A stretch of DNA of 64,000 nucleotides from Gp6-AA40 sp963741135 (GCA_963741135.1 CAVUHC010000007.1:496001-560000), one strand, 5' to 3'; numbered from the stretch's first letter, positions 31,272-41,604 are shown. The notes: generated by a model not told the origin, from the sequence alone. Translations and numbers: made by a program.

Positions 31272-31376
31272 AGAAAATCCCAAATCCCAAATCCCAAAAC
31301 CCAAATCCCAAGGCGGTGGGCGTTGGGGGTTACGACGTTGGGATTTGGGTCTTGGGATTTGGGTTTTGGGATTTAC
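31272..31376. repeat. Inverted tandem-word element, CCCAAAT/ATTTGGG family
   Basis: Left arm of about four CCCAAAT/CCCAAAA words (31278-31311), right arm of TTGGGATTTGGG words (31338-31372). The right arm is read as the hydrophobic start of the following lipoprotein. Confidence 0.9.
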
Positions 31377-32128
31377 CCTTGTCACAGCCTGCGCCCATCC
31401 CCGTCTTGCTCTTCCGACCGATCCCGGCGCTCCGCTTCCCGATTTCGGGACCATCCACGCACAACTCTCGTCCGCATGCGCCGGCGTGCGGACGCTGACA
31501 ACGGAACTCGCGCTGTCGGGTCACGCCGGACGTCAAAAGCTCCGCGGCCGCGTCGTGGCCGGCTTCGCGCGGCCGGCCTCGATGCGGCTCGAAGGCGTCG
31601 CCCCGTTCGGGCCGCCAGCGTTCATCCTGGCGTCGCGCGCGGCAACATGACGATACTGCTGCTGCCGCGCGACAATCGCGTGCTGCGCGGCGCGCGCGCG
31701 GAGGACATTCTCGGCGCGCTCACCGGCGTGACGCTCGGGCCAGCCGATCTGCTGGCGATCCTGACCGGCTGCGTCGCTCCGGCGCCGCAGCCGACCGGCG
31801 GTCGCCTGCACGGGAACGGATGGGCGTCGATCGACCTGATGGGCGGCGCCACGCTCTATCTGCAGAAACAGGGGACCGCCTGGCAACTGCGCGCGGCGAG
31901 ACGACCAGGCTGGCAGATCGAGTATCCGGCCTGGAGCGGCACGTTTCCGCAATCGGTGCGCCTGCAGGCCGACGATGCCGCGTTGATGGTCGACCTGACG
32001 GCAGCGATGTCGCAGGTCGAGACAAACGTCGACCTCGACGAGAATGCGTTCACGGTCAACGTGCCGAACGAGCCGAGCCGATCACACTGGACGAGTTGCG
32101 CCAAAACGGTCCGCTCGGACAACGGTAG
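31345..32128 (+). CDS. LolB-like outer-membrane lipoprotein (frame breaks)
   Basis: About 260 residues. LVTAC is a lipobox, preceded by GLGIWVLGFT, a hydrophobic stretch encoded by the repeat element. The body (TTELALSGHAGRQKLRGRVVAGFARPASMRLEGVAPFG, MTILLLPRDNRVLRGARAEDILGALTGV, LDENAFTVNVPNEP) fits the LolB/DUF4292 fold that receives lipoproteins at the outer membrane. TTG 31345 is the simplest start; CTG 31267 would also open the frame. Break near 31645. It sits before ispE, as lolB does in many Gram-negatives. Confidence 0.65.
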
Positions 32129-32129
32129 T

Positions 32130-32200
32130 CAACCACGAAGGTCTCGAAGAACACGAAGTAAAAACTCTTCGTGACCTTCGCGTCCTTCGTGGTTGAATCA
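32130..32200. repeat. Inverted tandem-word element, CACGAAG family, upstream of ispE
   Basis: AACCACGAAGGTCTCGAAGAA words face CTTCGTGACCTTCGCGTCC and TTCGTGGTTGAA with a short centre. Ends 13 nt before the ispE ATG. Confidence 0.85.
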
Positions 32201-32212
32201 AATTTGTCTTCA

Positions 32213-33166
32213 ATGCTCCCCGTCACGATTCGCGCTCACGCCAAGATCAATCTCGATCTTCGCGTGCTCGGGATGCGGCCCGACGGCTTTCACGAGCTGC
32301 GCACCGTCTTCCAGGCGCATCTCGCTGCACGACACGATCCGCTGCATCCCGCGCGAGGGCCCATTCGCGATCGAGTGCAACGTCGCGGGTGTGCCGCTCG
32401 ACCAGTCGAATCTGATCTGGCGCGCGGCCGACGCGCTGTGGCGATCGCTGCGCCGCGGCGGTCCGGTGCGCGACGTGGTCATTCAGCTCGAGAAGCAGAT
32501 TCCGCTGCAGGCCGGTCTCGGCGGCGGCAGCGCCGATGCCGCGGCCACGCTGATGGCGCTCGCGCACGCGTGGCGGGTACCGGTCGGCCCTCGCAGCTCA
32601 CCGACGTGGCCGCGCATCTCGGCGCCGACGTGCCCTTCTTTCTCTCCGGCGGCACGGCGCTCGGGCTCGGACGCGGCGACGAGATCTATCCGCTCGCCGA
32701 TCTTCCGCGTCACTGGATCGTCCTGCTGATTCCCGGGTTTGGCGTGTCGACGAGCGAGGCGTACGGCTGGTACGACGGGGAACCGGAGCTGTCGCGCGCA
32801 CCGCGCGAGGCGCAGCACGTGCCCGGCCCGTGGCCGTCGCGCGCCGCGCAGATGATCAACGACCTCGAGGCGCCGATCGCGCGGCATCACCCCGAGATCG
32901 ATCAGATGAAGGCGGCGCTGCGCCGTGCCGGCGCGCTGGCCGCCGCGATGTCGGGCAGCGGCTCGACCGTTTTCGGCCTGTTTCAGAAGCGACGCGACGC
33001 GCTGACTGCTGTCGAGCGTCTTCAAGGCTCGGGCTGGCGCGTGCTGCTGACCGAGTCGCTCGGCCGCGGCGAGTATGCCCGACGCGCGCGCCCGTCGGCA
33101 ATTCGCAAGGATTTTCACCTCGACAAGCCACGGAGGCACGGAGTCACGGAGAAAAAACGCAGATAG
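32213..33166 (+). CDS. ispE: 4-diphosphocytidyl-2-C-methyl-D-erythritol kinase (frame breaks)
   Basis: GHMP kinase of the MEP isoprenoid pathway. AHAKINLDLRVLGMRPDGFHEL at the N-terminus, the ATP-binding PLQAGLGGGSADAAATLMAL, then HLGADVPFFLSGGTALGLGRGD and AAAMSGSGSTVFGLF. Breaks near 32320 and 32590. The C-terminus after FHLDKP is read from a CACGGAG repeat. The ispDF gene lies in the same window, so three MEP steps are covered. Confidence 0.88.
   Translation: MLPVTIRAHAKINLDLRVLGMRPDGFHELRTVFQAHLAARHDPLHPARGPIRDRVQRRGCAARPVESDLARGRRAVAIAAPRRSGARRGHSAREADSAAGRSRRRQRRCRGHADGARARVAGTGRPSQLTDVAAHLGADVPFFLSGGTALGLGRGDEIYPLADLPRHWIVLLIPGFGVSTSEAYGWYDGEPELSRAPREAQHVPGPWPSRAAQMINDLEAPIARHHPEIDQMKAALRRAGALAAAMSGSGSTVFGLFQKRRDALTAVERLQGSGWRVLLTESLGRGEYARRARPSAIRKDFHLDKPRRHGVTEKKRR
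33124..33155. repeat. CACGGAG tandem words at the ispE 3' end
   Basis: GCCACGGAGGCACGGAGTCACGGAG, a 9-nt period, read as the last residues of IspE. Only one arm is seen. Confidence 0.65.
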
Positions 33167-33171
33167 TCAGG

Positions 33172-33201
33172 TTGCCCGCAACCCAAAGTCTCGTCTACAC
33201 T
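33172..33201 (+). promoter_or_regulatory. Probable promoter of the tRNA-Gln gene
   Basis: TTGCCC at 33172-33177, 18 nt, TACACT at 33196-33201, about 50 nt upstream of the mature tRNA. Confidence 0.4.
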
Positions 33202-33253
33202 AGGCGTTTGCACCGCCCTAGCCAGACGGCTCCGTAGCGCAAACTCACCGGGA

Positions 33254-33328
33254 TGGGGCGTGGCCAAGCGGTAAGGCGCGGGACTTTGGATCCCGTATTC
33301 GAAGGTTCGAATCCTTCCGCCCCAACCA
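33254..33328 (+). tRNA. tRNA-Gln (TTG)
   Basis: TGGGGCG pairs with CGCCCCA in the acceptor stem; anticodon loop CTTTGGA gives TTG; GGTTCGAATCC T-arm; encoded CCA. It lies between ispE and prs, a common location for this tRNA. Confidence 0.95.
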
Positions 33329-33452
33329 GTCATGTTTACCGCGCCGACGCGCGAGCGCAGAGGCGGGCGCGGGCGGAGTATCGGTTGATGGCAGGGGTTG
33401 AAGGGTCGGCGGGTTCGAGAGCATGAGACGACCGCTGAGCGGTGACGGACTG

Positions 33453-34405
33453 ATGTCGACCGGATTCGGCGACCTGAAGGTCTTTTCAGGGAGCGCCCAT
33501 CCGTCAGCTGACGAAGGAGATCGCGGACTTTCTCGGCATCCCGGTCGGCCAGGCACGGCTTCGCCGGTTTCCCGGACAGCGAGGTCTCGTTTCAGATCGA
33601 CGAGAACATCCGCGGCACCGACGTCTTCATCGTCCAGCCGACGTCGAACCCGGTGGACGAGCATCTGATGGAGATGCTGATCATGATCGACGCGTTCCGC
33701 CGGTCGTCGGCGGCGCGCATTACCGCGGTGATTCCGTATTACGGCTACGCGCGGCAGGACCGCAAGGACAAGCCGCGGGTGCCGATCTCGGCCAAGCTCG
33801 TGGCGAACCTGCTGAGCGCGGCCGGCACGAACCGGGTGCTGACGATGGATCTGCACAAGGCGCAGATCCAGGGGTTCTTCGACATCCCGGTGGATCACCT
33901 GTTCGCGGCGCCGGTGATCATCGAGTACCTGTCGCGGTTGAATTATCCGAAGCTGACGATCGTGTCGCCGGATGCCGGCGGCGCCGAGCGCGCGCGCGCC
34001 TACGCGAAGCGGATCGACGCGGAACTCGCGATCATCGACAAGCGGCGTTCGGAGGACGGCACGGCGGAGGTGATGAACGTGATCGGCGACGTGCAGGGAC
34101 GCACCTGTATCCTCCAGGACGACATCATCGACACCGCGGGAACGATTCAGAAGGGTGCGAGCGCGCTGAAGGCGGCCGGCGCGGAGCGGGTGCTCGCGTG
34201 CGCGGTGCACGGCGTGCTGTCGGGCCCGGCGATCGACCGCATCGAGAACTCGCCGCTCGATCAGCTGATCGTGACGAACACGATTCCGCTGGGGAGCAAC
34301 GCGCAGCAGTGCAAGAAGATCGTGGTGCTCTCGGTGGCGCGGCTGCTGGGACAGGCGATCCGGAGTATCCACGAGGAGACGTCGGTGTCTTCGTTGTTTG
34401 TATAG
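33453..34405 (+). CDS. prs: Ribose-phosphate pyrophosphokinase (frame breaks near the start)
   Basis: Makes PRPP from ribose 5-phosphate and ATP. QIDENIRGTDVFIVQPT, YYGYARQDRKDKPRVPISAKLVANLL, VSPDAGGAERARAYA, VGDVQGR-like and CILQDDIIDTAGTI (PRPP-binding loop) are clear, and the last 250 residues are intact. Breaks near 33490 and 33560. ATG 33453 is chosen because it precedes the conserved KVFSG. Followed by rplY and pth, the usual order in many bacteria. Confidence 0.92.
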
Positions 34406-34411
34406 TTCACG

Positions 34412-34565
34412 CTTCTTCGTTCTCGCTTCTCGGTTCGTGTTCAGGTTCGGTTCGGGGTTCGGCGGCTCGGCGTTCAGGGTTCGGGCGCCGCGAACATGGA
34501 ACATGGAAGAGAGCACACAGCACCGAACGTGAACACGAACTGAGCAGTGAGAACATAGAAGGGTG
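34412..34565. repeat. Inverted element, GTTC/GAAC word family, prs/rplY spacer
   Basis: Left arm near 34417-34450 (TTCTCGCTTCTCGGTTCGTG) matches the reverse complement of the right arm near 34529-34562 (CGAACGTGAACACGAACTGA). The centre has further GGTTCGG words. It fills most of the 177-nt gap between prs and rplY. Confidence 0.7.
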
Positions 34566-34582
34566 AACGGTAGGATCTAGAT

Positions 34583-35287
34583 ATGGACGCGACACTCGAC
34601 GCAAAGAAGCGGGACGGCAGGGGCAAGAACGAGGCGCGGCGCCTGCGCGTCGTCGGGCCGGATCCCGGCGGTCGTCTACGGCGCGCGCAAGGACGGACAG
34701 GCGCCGGAAGGCGTGCCGGTGGCGGTCGACCCGAAGGAGGTGCTCCGCATCCTGCACTCCGAGTCGGGCGCCAACACCCTGATCAATCTGAAGCTCGACG
34801 GCGCCGAAGTCGCGCGTGATGGTGAGGGACTACCAGCTCGATCCCGTCACGCACCAGCTGCTGCACGCCGACTTCTACCAGCTCGCGATGGACAAGGCGA
34901 TCGTCGTGTCGGTGCCGATCGTGATCAAGGGCGAGCCGCGGGCGTCAAGCAGCAGGGCGGCCTGCTCGACTTCGTGACGCGCGACATCCAGGTGCAGGTC
35001 CTGCCGACCGACATTCCCGAGCACATCGACGTCGACGTCAGCGAGCTGATGCTGCACCAGTCGATCCGCGTGCGCGATCTTGCCGGACAACCCGAAGTGG
35101 AAGGCCGTGACCGACGGCGAGACGATGCTCGTGCACGTCGTGATGCCGAAGGCCGAAGAGGTCGCGGCGCCGGCGGCCGACGCGGCGGCAGCGCCTGTGG
35201 CGGCGGCGGGACGGAGCCCGAGGTCATCAAGAAGGGCAAGACCGACAAGGAAGAGGAAGACCGAAGAAGGACGCGCCGAAGAAATAG
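34583..35287 (+). CDS. rplY: Ribosomal protein L25/CTC family (frame breaks)
   Basis: 5S rRNA binding protein, long CTC form of about 230 residues. AKKRDGRGKNEARRLR, IPAVVYGARKDG, LINLKLDG, DPVTHQLLHADFYQL and LPTDIPEHIDVDVSELMLHQSIRV are present, followed by an Ala-rich, acidic tail. Breaks near 34660, 34815, 34938 and 35082; most are +1, one is a lost G in a G run. Followed by pth. Confidence 0.85.
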
Positions 35288-35316
35288 GGTGGGTCCTGCA
35301 GGATCCGCCGAACGCC

Positions 35317-35906
35317 GTGAAGCTCATTGTTGGTCTGGGAAATCCGGGTCGCGAGTATCGCGAGACGCGGCACAACGTGGGCTTCATGGTGGTCGACGAG
35401 ATCGCGAGGCGGCACAGCCTGACGCTGGCGCTGGCCCCGTCGCAGGTGCCCGACGCGTTCGTCGCGAAGAAGTACGGCGCCGAGCCGCTGCTTGTCGCCA
35501 AGCCGCTGACGTTCATGAACCGCAGCGGCGATGCGGTGGCCGCGCTGTCGCGCTACTACGACATCGCCGCCGGCCGATCTGCTGGTCGTGGTGGACGAAG
35601 TGGCACTGCCGTTCGGCCGGCTGCGCGCGCGGCCGCGCGGATCGGCGGGTGGGCACAACGGTCTCAAGTCGGTCATCGACCGGCTTGGGACCACGGAATT
35701 TCCCCGGCTTCGGCTGGGGGTGGGGCGCGGCGACTCGCGGAGAGATCTCGCGGATCACGTGCTCTCGAAGTTCGAGACCGAGGAACAGGCGGTCCTCGAA
35801 GAGTTCATCACCCGGGCGGCGGATGCCGCTGAGATGTTTGCCGCGGACGGGCATCGAGAAGGTGATGAACGCGTATAACCCGGGCGCCACGGACCCGGAT
35901 GACTAA
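35317..35906 (+). CDS. pth: Peptidyl-tRNA hydrolase (frame breaks)
   Basis: Releases tRNA from stalled peptidyl-tRNA. LIVGLGNPGREYRETRHNVGFMVVDEIAR carries the catalytic His; PLTFMNRSGDAV, VVVDEVALPFGRLR and GSAGGHNGLKSVIDRLGTTEFPRLRLGVGR follow. Breaks near 35573 and 35850. GTG 35317 is the start. Confidence 0.9.
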
Positions 35907-35949
35907 CTCCTTGCCGCCTCTATGCGGCCATTTGTCCAGAAGGAGACAC

Positions 35950-36403
35950 ATGAAAAGGAAGTACGAACTCGTGTACGTCGTGTCGCCGGACGCGACCGAC
36001 GCCCAGGTCGCCGACCTGCATACGCAGGTCGAGGCGATTGCCCAGCGTCTCGGCGGCACGATCGAGAAGACCGACAACTGGGGCCGGCGCAAGCTTGCCT
36101 ACGAGATCGGCCGCACAAGGAAGGCACCTACGTCCTCGAGGTGATCGACGGGTCGGCGGCGAGCTGATGAAGGAGATCGATCGTCGCCTCAAGGTGACCG
36201 ACCTGATCATCCGCCACCTCGTCGTCCGCGTGGACGAGGAGCAGACCGTGATCGATCGGACGCGGACCAAGCGCACCGAGACGTCGCGCCGCCGGCGCGT
36301 CGCGCGCGGCCTGCCGCCCGATCGGCAGCCGGGTGAAGGTCAGCGCGGCGAACTCGACGACGACCGCGACGATCGCTTCGACATGACGGAGGTGGAGCGA
36401 TGA
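35950..36403 (+). CDS. rpsF: Ribosomal protein S6 (frame breaks)
   Basis: Small-subunit protein that pairs with S18. YELVYVVSPDATDAQVADL, NWGRRKLAYEI and the GTYVLEVIDG region, then a long basic and acidic tail that extends beyond the usual 95 residues. AGGAG lies 6 nt upstream of ATG. Breaks near 36110 and 36155. The stop overlaps the rpsR ATG. Confidence 0.88.
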
Positions 36404-36719
36404 ACGGCGGCGGAAGAGAAGCTTCGGCAGCGGGGGCGGCGGCGGCCGCGGCAAGCCGGCCCACGGGGCGGCGGGCGCGGCGGGCAAGGACGGCCAGCGC
36501 CGTCCGATGTTCCGCCGCCGCAAGGTCTGCAAGTTCTGCGCGGACAAGATCGACGACATCAACTACAAGGACACGAAGCTCCTGATGCCGTTCGTGCCCG
36601 AGCGCGCGAAGATCCTGCCGCGCCGGATCTCGGGCACGTGCGCGATGCACCAGCGGAAGCTGCGCACCGCGATCATGCGCGCGCGCCAGCTCGCGCTGAT
36701 TCCGTATACGGCGGAGTAG
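36400..36719 (+). CDS. rpsR: Ribosomal protein S18 (frame break)
   Basis: RRRKVCKFCADKIDDINYKDTKLLMPFVPERAKILPRRISGTCAMHQRKLRTAIMRARQLALIPY is the full conserved core. A Gly/Ala-rich N-terminal extension precedes it; the frame breaks between that extension and the core. ATG 36400 overlaps the rpsF stop. The CxxC and a later Cys are of the zinc-ribbon type. Confidence 0.9.
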
Positions 36720-36721
36720 AT

Positions 36722-36790
36722 TCATTGGCGATTGGCGATTTGTGATTGGCGATTGTCAAATCACGAATCACAAATCACTAATCACGAATT
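36722..36790. repeat. Inverted tandem-word element, GATTGGC/AATCAC family, rpsR/rplI spacer
   Basis: Left arm ATTGGCGATTGGCGATTTG and right arm AATCACGAATCACAAATCAC with a 4-6 nt centre. Ends 12 nt before the rplI ATG. Confidence 0.85.
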
Positions 36791-36801
36791 CGAGGAACGC
36801 A

Positions 36802-37271
36802 ATGGAAGTGATTCTCAGAGAACACGTCGACCACCTGGGCAAGCGCGGCGAGATCGTGAAGGTCTCCGACGGCTACGCCAGGAACTACCTGCTGCCGCGG
36901 AAGCTGGCGCTGCTGGCCACCGACGGCAACAAGAAGCACGTCGAGCGCGAGCGCAAGATCATGGAGACGCGCGAGTCGGAAGAGAAAGGCGCAGGCCGAG
37001 GGGATCGCCACGCGGCTTTCCGCGATCGATATCGCGATCGCACGTCGCGTCGGCGACACCGAGCAGCTCTACGGATCGGTGACGGCCTCCGACATCGCCG
37101 ACTTCCTCAAGGCAAAGGGATTCGAGATCGATCGCCGCAAGCTGATCCTGCCGGAACCGATCAAGGCCGATCGGCGAATACAACGTGCCACTGAAGCTGC
37201 ATCGCGAGGTCACGGTGCCGCTGAAGGTCCGCGTGGTCAAGGAAGGCGCCGCACAGCCACCGACCGCGTAG
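36802..37271 (+). CDS. rplI: Ribosomal protein L9 (frame breaks)
   Basis: Binds 23S rRNA at the L1 stalk base. MEVILREHVDHLGKRGEIVKVSDGYARNYLLPRKLA is the N-terminal domain, then a long helix and the C-terminal domain with YGSVTASDIADFL, GFEIDRRKLILPEPIK and LHREVTVPLKV. Breaks near 36990 and 37162. Converges with the MATE gene, 12 nt apart. Confidence 0.93.
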
Positions 37272-37283
37272 AAAGATGGCAGG

Positions 37284-38654
37284 TCAGGCGGGCGCCGGCT
37301 CGGGCGCAGCGGTCTCGTTGAACACGAGCCGCCGGTGGAACTCGCGGCGGAGCAGCAGCAGGCTCACTCCGAGTTGCACCACGATCGTCGCCGCCGAGAT
37401 CAGCCACACCCACCGCAATGCGAATCCCGGTGTCCGCGACAACAGGATGACCGGGATCGACACGAGCAAGATTCGCGCGAACGAGCTGACGAGGGAAGGC
37501 AGCGTATTGCCCATCGCCTGGAACATGCTCGAGGCGACGAAGATGATCCCCGAGGCGACAAAACTCCACGACACGACGCGGAGGTATTCCTCGCCGACAG
37601 CGACGACGGCCGCCTCGTCCGTGAAGACGTCGACGACCGCGGCCGGGAAGAGCTGCGACGCCAGAAACACAAGGGCCATTGCCGCCGAGGCCATGCCCGC
37701 AGCCACGTAGAACGTCTGACGTACACGTTCGGCGCGGCGCGCGCCGAAATTCTGTCCGGCCACGGGCGCTACCGCGAAGCCAAGCGCCACGACGGGCATG
37801 AAGCACGCCTGGACGACGCGTATGCCGATCCCGAAGCCCGCCTGCGCGCTTGCCCCAAAGGGGCGGCTCACGACGTAGACGATGATCAGGTAGACCGTCA
37901 ACAACGCGAACTCCGCTCCCGCCGGCAGGCCGATTTTCAGGAGGCTTCCCCATAAGCGGAAGCGCGGATTCATCTGAACCGGCGAGAACGTCAGGTACGC
38001 ATCCGCGGGCAGGAAGTACAACGTCATCCAGGCAGTGCCGATCGCCACCGCGATGAGCGTCGCGACCGCCGCCCCGCCGACGCCGAGTGCGACACCTGTG
38101 CCCCAGCCGAAGATCAGCACTGGCGCCAGGACGATATTGATGAGAATCGTGGCGCTTTGAACCACCATGCCCGGCTTGAAATTCCCCGTGCCGCGCAGAG
38201 CAGCGCCCATCGCCACCAGGCCGAACTGCAGCGCCAGAGCCGGAATGAACCAGAGCAGGTAGTCTCTCGCGAGCGTATCGGTCCCGGCATTCGCGCTGAG
38301 GTTGTCCGCGTAGGTCGTGCGGAGCATCAGCGCGATCGCGAGGAACAGCAGCCCGATGAACGCGGAGAGGACCAGTGACTGATTGAAGACCAGCCGCGCC
38401 GTCTCGTGGTCCTTGCGGCCCACGGCGTGCGAGACGAGCGTCGTCGTGCCGACGCCGAGCATCTGGGTCGCGGCCAGGACGACGAACATCAGATTGCCGC
38501 TCAGAGCGACGGCGGCAACGGCGTCGGTGCCGAGACGTCCGACCCAGTACAGGTCGATCAGCACGTACAGCGTCTGGAAGACCATGCCGACGAGCATGAA
38601 ACTCGACGTCTTGAGGAGGTGACGAGAGAGCGAGCCGTGCGTCAAGTCCTGCAT
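37284..38654 (-). CDS. MATE-family multidrug/sodium antiporter
   Basis: 456 residues, intact, twelve predicted helices in two bundles. Conserved features: LIDLYWVGRLGTDAVAAVALSGN in helix 1-2, GMAAALRGTGNFKPG-type loop, and a second-half GFAVAPVAGQNFGARRAERVRQ. The substrate cannot be told from sequence. Complete in an otherwise indel-rich neighbourhood; faces away from dnaB. Confidence 0.93.
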   Translation of the reverse strand: MQDLTHGSLSRHLLKTSSFMLVGMVFQTLYVLIDLYWVGRLGTDAVAAVALSGNLMFVVLAATQMLGVGTTTLVSHAVGRKDHETARLVFNQSLVLSAFIGLLFLAIALMLRTTYADNLSANAGTDTLARDYLLWFIPALALQFGLVAMGAALRGTGNFKPGMVVQSATILINIVLAPVLIFGWGTGVALGVGGAAVATLIAVAIGTAWMTLYFLPADAYLTFSPVQMNPRFRLWGSLLKIGLPAGAEFALLTVYLIIVYVVSRPFGASAQAGFGIGIRVVQACFMPVVALGFAVAPVAGQNFGARRAERVRQTFYVAAGMASAAMALVFLASQLFPAAVVDVFTDEAAVVAVGEEYLRVVSWSFVASGIIFVASSMFQAMGNTLPSLVSSFARILLVSIPVILLSRTPGFALRWVWLISAATIVVQLGVSLLLLRREFHRRLVFNETAAPEPAPA

Positions 38655-38712
38655 CGTGGCCGATGATTTTCCTACATTCTTCGCGTCGAAAGCTTGGGCG
38701 GATGCCAGACGC

Positions 38713-38757
38713 TTGGGATTGGAGTTGGGATTTGGGATTTGGGATTTGGGATTTTCT
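38713..38757. repeat. TTGGGAT tandem words upstream of dnaB
   Basis: A run of TTGGGATTTGGGATTTGGGA words, one arm only, ending 34 nt before the dnaB ATG. Confidence 0.75.
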
Positions 38758-38790
38758 GGTACACTCCGCTTCCTTCCTCATCACATCTCC

Positions 38791-40151
38791 ATGGCCGAAA
38801 CGATCGCAACCGCCGAACGTACGCTTCCGCACAATCTCGAAGCCGAGCGCTCGGTCCTCGGCGCGATCCTCGTGCACAACGACGCGTTCAACACGGCGGC
38901 GCAGGTCATCGACGGCCGCGACTTCTACCGCGACGCGCACCGGCGCATCTTCGATCGCATGGTCACGCTCAGCGAGCGCGAACGAGGCGATTGACTTCGT
39001 CACGCTGAAGGAGGAGTTGTCGCGCGGCGGCGATCTGGACGACGTCGGCGGACCCGCCGTACATCGCGTCGCTCGTCGACGGCGTGCCGCGCGCGACCAA
39101 CGTCGAGTACTACGCGCGGATCGTCAAGGAAAAGGCGACGCTGCGGAACCTGATCTACGCGGCCAACAAGATCCTGACGCAACGCGTACGAGGCAGACCA
39201 GGAACCGGAGCTGATTCTGGACGAGGCCGAGAGCTCGATCTTCGCCGTGGCCGACGACCGGCTGAAGGCCGGCTTCGTGCCGATGCGCGATCTGGTGAAG
39301 GAGAGCTTCCCGAAGATCGAGCAGCTGTTCGAGCACAAGCGTCTGGTCACGGGCGTGCCGACCGGCTTCGTCGATCTCGACGAGATGACGCGCGGGCTTC
39401 CAGGCGGGCGACCTGATCATCATCGCGGCGCGGCCGTCGATGGGAAAGACGAGCCTCGTGCTGAACATCGCGCAGCACGTCGCGGTGCAGCCGGACCTGA
39501 CCGTCGGCTTCTTCAGCCTGGAAATGTCGAAGGAGTCGCTGTTCATCAGGCTGCTGACGTCCGAGGCGCAGATCGACAGCCACCGGCTGATGAGCGGCGC
39601 GATCGGGCAGAAGGACTACGGCCGCATCTCGCACGCGCTCGAGACGCTCAGCGCGATGCGGCTGTTCATCGACGACACGGCGAACATCGGCGTGCTCGAG
39701 ATGCGCGCCAAGTCGCGGCGGCTGCAGTCGGAGCACGGCCTCAACCTGCTCGTGCGTCGACTACATCCAGTTGATGAGCGCCCGCGGGCGATACGAGAAC
39801 CGCACGCTGGAGCTCGCGTCGATCTCGCGATCGCTGAAGGGGCTGGCAAAGGAGCTGAACGTGCCGATCGTGGTGCTGTCGCAGCTCTCCCGCGCGCCGG
39901 AGGCGCGCGCCGACCATCGGCCCCAGCTCTCCGACCTCCGCGAATCGGGCGCCCTCGAACAGGACGCCGACGTCGTCATCCTCATCTATCGCGACGACGC
40001 GTATAACCGCGATCCGAACAACCCGGACGCCGGGATCGCGGAGCTGATCCTCGCCAAGCAGCGCAACGGCCCGACCGGCGTCGTGAGGCTCGCGTTCCTG
40101 CGCGAGCAGACGCGCTTTGCGAACCTCGCTCCGGGGGCTGGGCATTCGTGA
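38791..40151 (+). CDS. dnaB: Replicative DNA helicase DnaB (frame breaks)
   Basis: Hexameric fork helicase. N-terminal PHNLEAERSVLGAILVHNDAFN, linker, then RecA core: GVPTGFVDLDEMTRGL, IIIAARPSMGKTSLVLNIA (Walker A), VGFFSLEMSKESLFIRLL, VVDYIQLMSARGRYENRTLE (Walker B), SQLSRAPEARADHRPQLSDLRESGALEQDADVV and LILAKQRNGPTG. Breaks near 38985, 39055, 39180, 39400 and 39757. About 450 residues, normal length. Confidence 0.93.
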
Positions 40152-40210
40152 TGTAGGGTTGGGTCACGGATTGGATCACGCATCGCGACTGCGGTCAGTG
40201 TTCCTCACCT

Positions 40211-41469
40211 ATGACCTCTGACCGCGATCCCTATCCAATGATCCGAGCACCGTCGCGCACGTCGATCTGGCCGCTCTCCAGGCAAACTTCAAAGCGATTC
40301 AGAACTTCCTTGTCGCTGGAACCGCGGATCCCAGCCACCTTCGCCACTCCGCGGCTCGGTGGGCCAAGAGGGTCCGCGCCGCCCGGTACCGCAGGTCATC
40401 GCCGTCGTCAAGGCCAACGCGTACGGTCATGGCGCGGAGCGGGTCGCGCTCGCGCTCGAAGCCGCGGGCGCCGGATCTGCTGGCGTGCGCGGATATCGAA
40501 GAAGGGATCGTGCTCCGGCGCGCCGGCGTCCGCGCGCCGATTCTCGTCTTCGGCGCGCTGAGCGTCAGCGATCTCGACGGCCTGTTCGAGTTCTCGCTGA
40601 CGCCAACGATCTCGACGCCCGTCCGCCGCGCGCGCCGTGCAGGCGGCCGCCGCGAAGACATTCGACGACGCTCGGATATCACCTGAAGATCGATACGGGC
40701 ATGAACCGTCTCGGCTTCCGCCACGACAACCTGCGGCGCACGCTGCCGGAGCTGCTCGCGCAGCCCGAACCTGCGGCTCGAGGCGGTCTACACGCACTTT
40801 GCGACGGCGGACGATCCGGAGCGACCGTTCTTCGACGAGCAGCGTGAGCGACTTCGAGGCGGCGCTGAAGACGATCGAGGAGATCGTCGGGCCGGTCGGG
40901 TCCGGTCGCAAAGCCGGACACTACCAGTCTCGGACAGTCCTGCGACATGCGGCCAACAGCGCGGCGACGCTGCGCGACTCGCGCGTGTGGTACGACATGG
41001 TTCGGCCCGGCCTGCTGCTGTACGGCATCGTGCCGCCGCCGCTGGCGATCGACGATTCCGCTGACGCCCGTCATGTCGCTCACGAGCCGCGTCGTCGCGG
41101 TGAAGGGACTTCGCCCGGGCGAAGGCGTCGGCTACGGTCTCAGGTTCCAGCGCGGAGACGCCGGTGACCATGGCTGTCATTCCCGCCGGCTACGCTGACG
41201 GCATCGACCTGCGCGTCTCCGGGCGCTGCCACGTGCTGATCCGCGGCCGCCGCGTGCCGATCGTCGGCGCCGTGTCGATGGACATGATGACGGTCGATGT
41301 CACGGGCCTTGACGACGTGTCGCCCGGAGATGAGGTGGTCATCATCGGCCGTCAGGGGAACGAGTCGTGGCAGCAGATTGACGCGCGCGAGATGGCGGCC
41401 GCGATCGGAACGATCCCGTACGAGATCGTCTGCCGCATCGGAGCGAGGATTGAACGACAGTATGAGTAA
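40211..41469 (+). CDS. alr: Alanine racemase (many frame breaks)
   Basis: PLP enzyme making D-alanine for peptidoglycan. HVDLAALQANFKAIQ, VIAVVKANAYGHGAERVA (PLP lysine), LLACADIEEGI, YHLKIDTGMNRLGFR, VYTHFATADDPE, HAANSAATL, MVRPGLLLYGI, GYGLRF (catalytic Tyr) and GAVSMDMMTVDVT are all recognisable but distributed over three frames. A GAGGGTCCGCGCC stretch at 40367 resembles the GGTCCGCG repeat. The start is uncertain: ATG 40211 or 40239 with a break. Confidence 0.85.
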
Positions 41470-41592
41470 TCCCAAATCCCAAATCCCAAATCCCAAGGCG
41501 ATTACACTGCCACGTGGCCACAGAAACTCAGCGACACAGAGATTAGGAATGGTCTGTGCCTCTGTGCCTCTGTGTCTCTGTGCCTCTGTGGC
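41467..41592. repeat. Composite element: CCCAAAT run plus CACAGAG inverted element
   Basis: 41470-41500 is a run of four CCCAAAT words, beginning at the alr stop. 41514-41592 has a left arm GCCACAGAAACTCAGCGACAC and a right arm GTGCCTCTGTGCCTCTGTG with TCTGTGGCC. Two word families lie side by side in the alr/radA spacer. Confidence 0.85.
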
Positions 41593-41604
41593 CCGTGAGA
41601 GCGT

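Noticed and set aside
40871..40935. Foreign insertion in alr around GRKAGHYQSRT
   Set aside because: The region is broken by indels and no repeat or conserved boundary could be shown; it may be natural variation.
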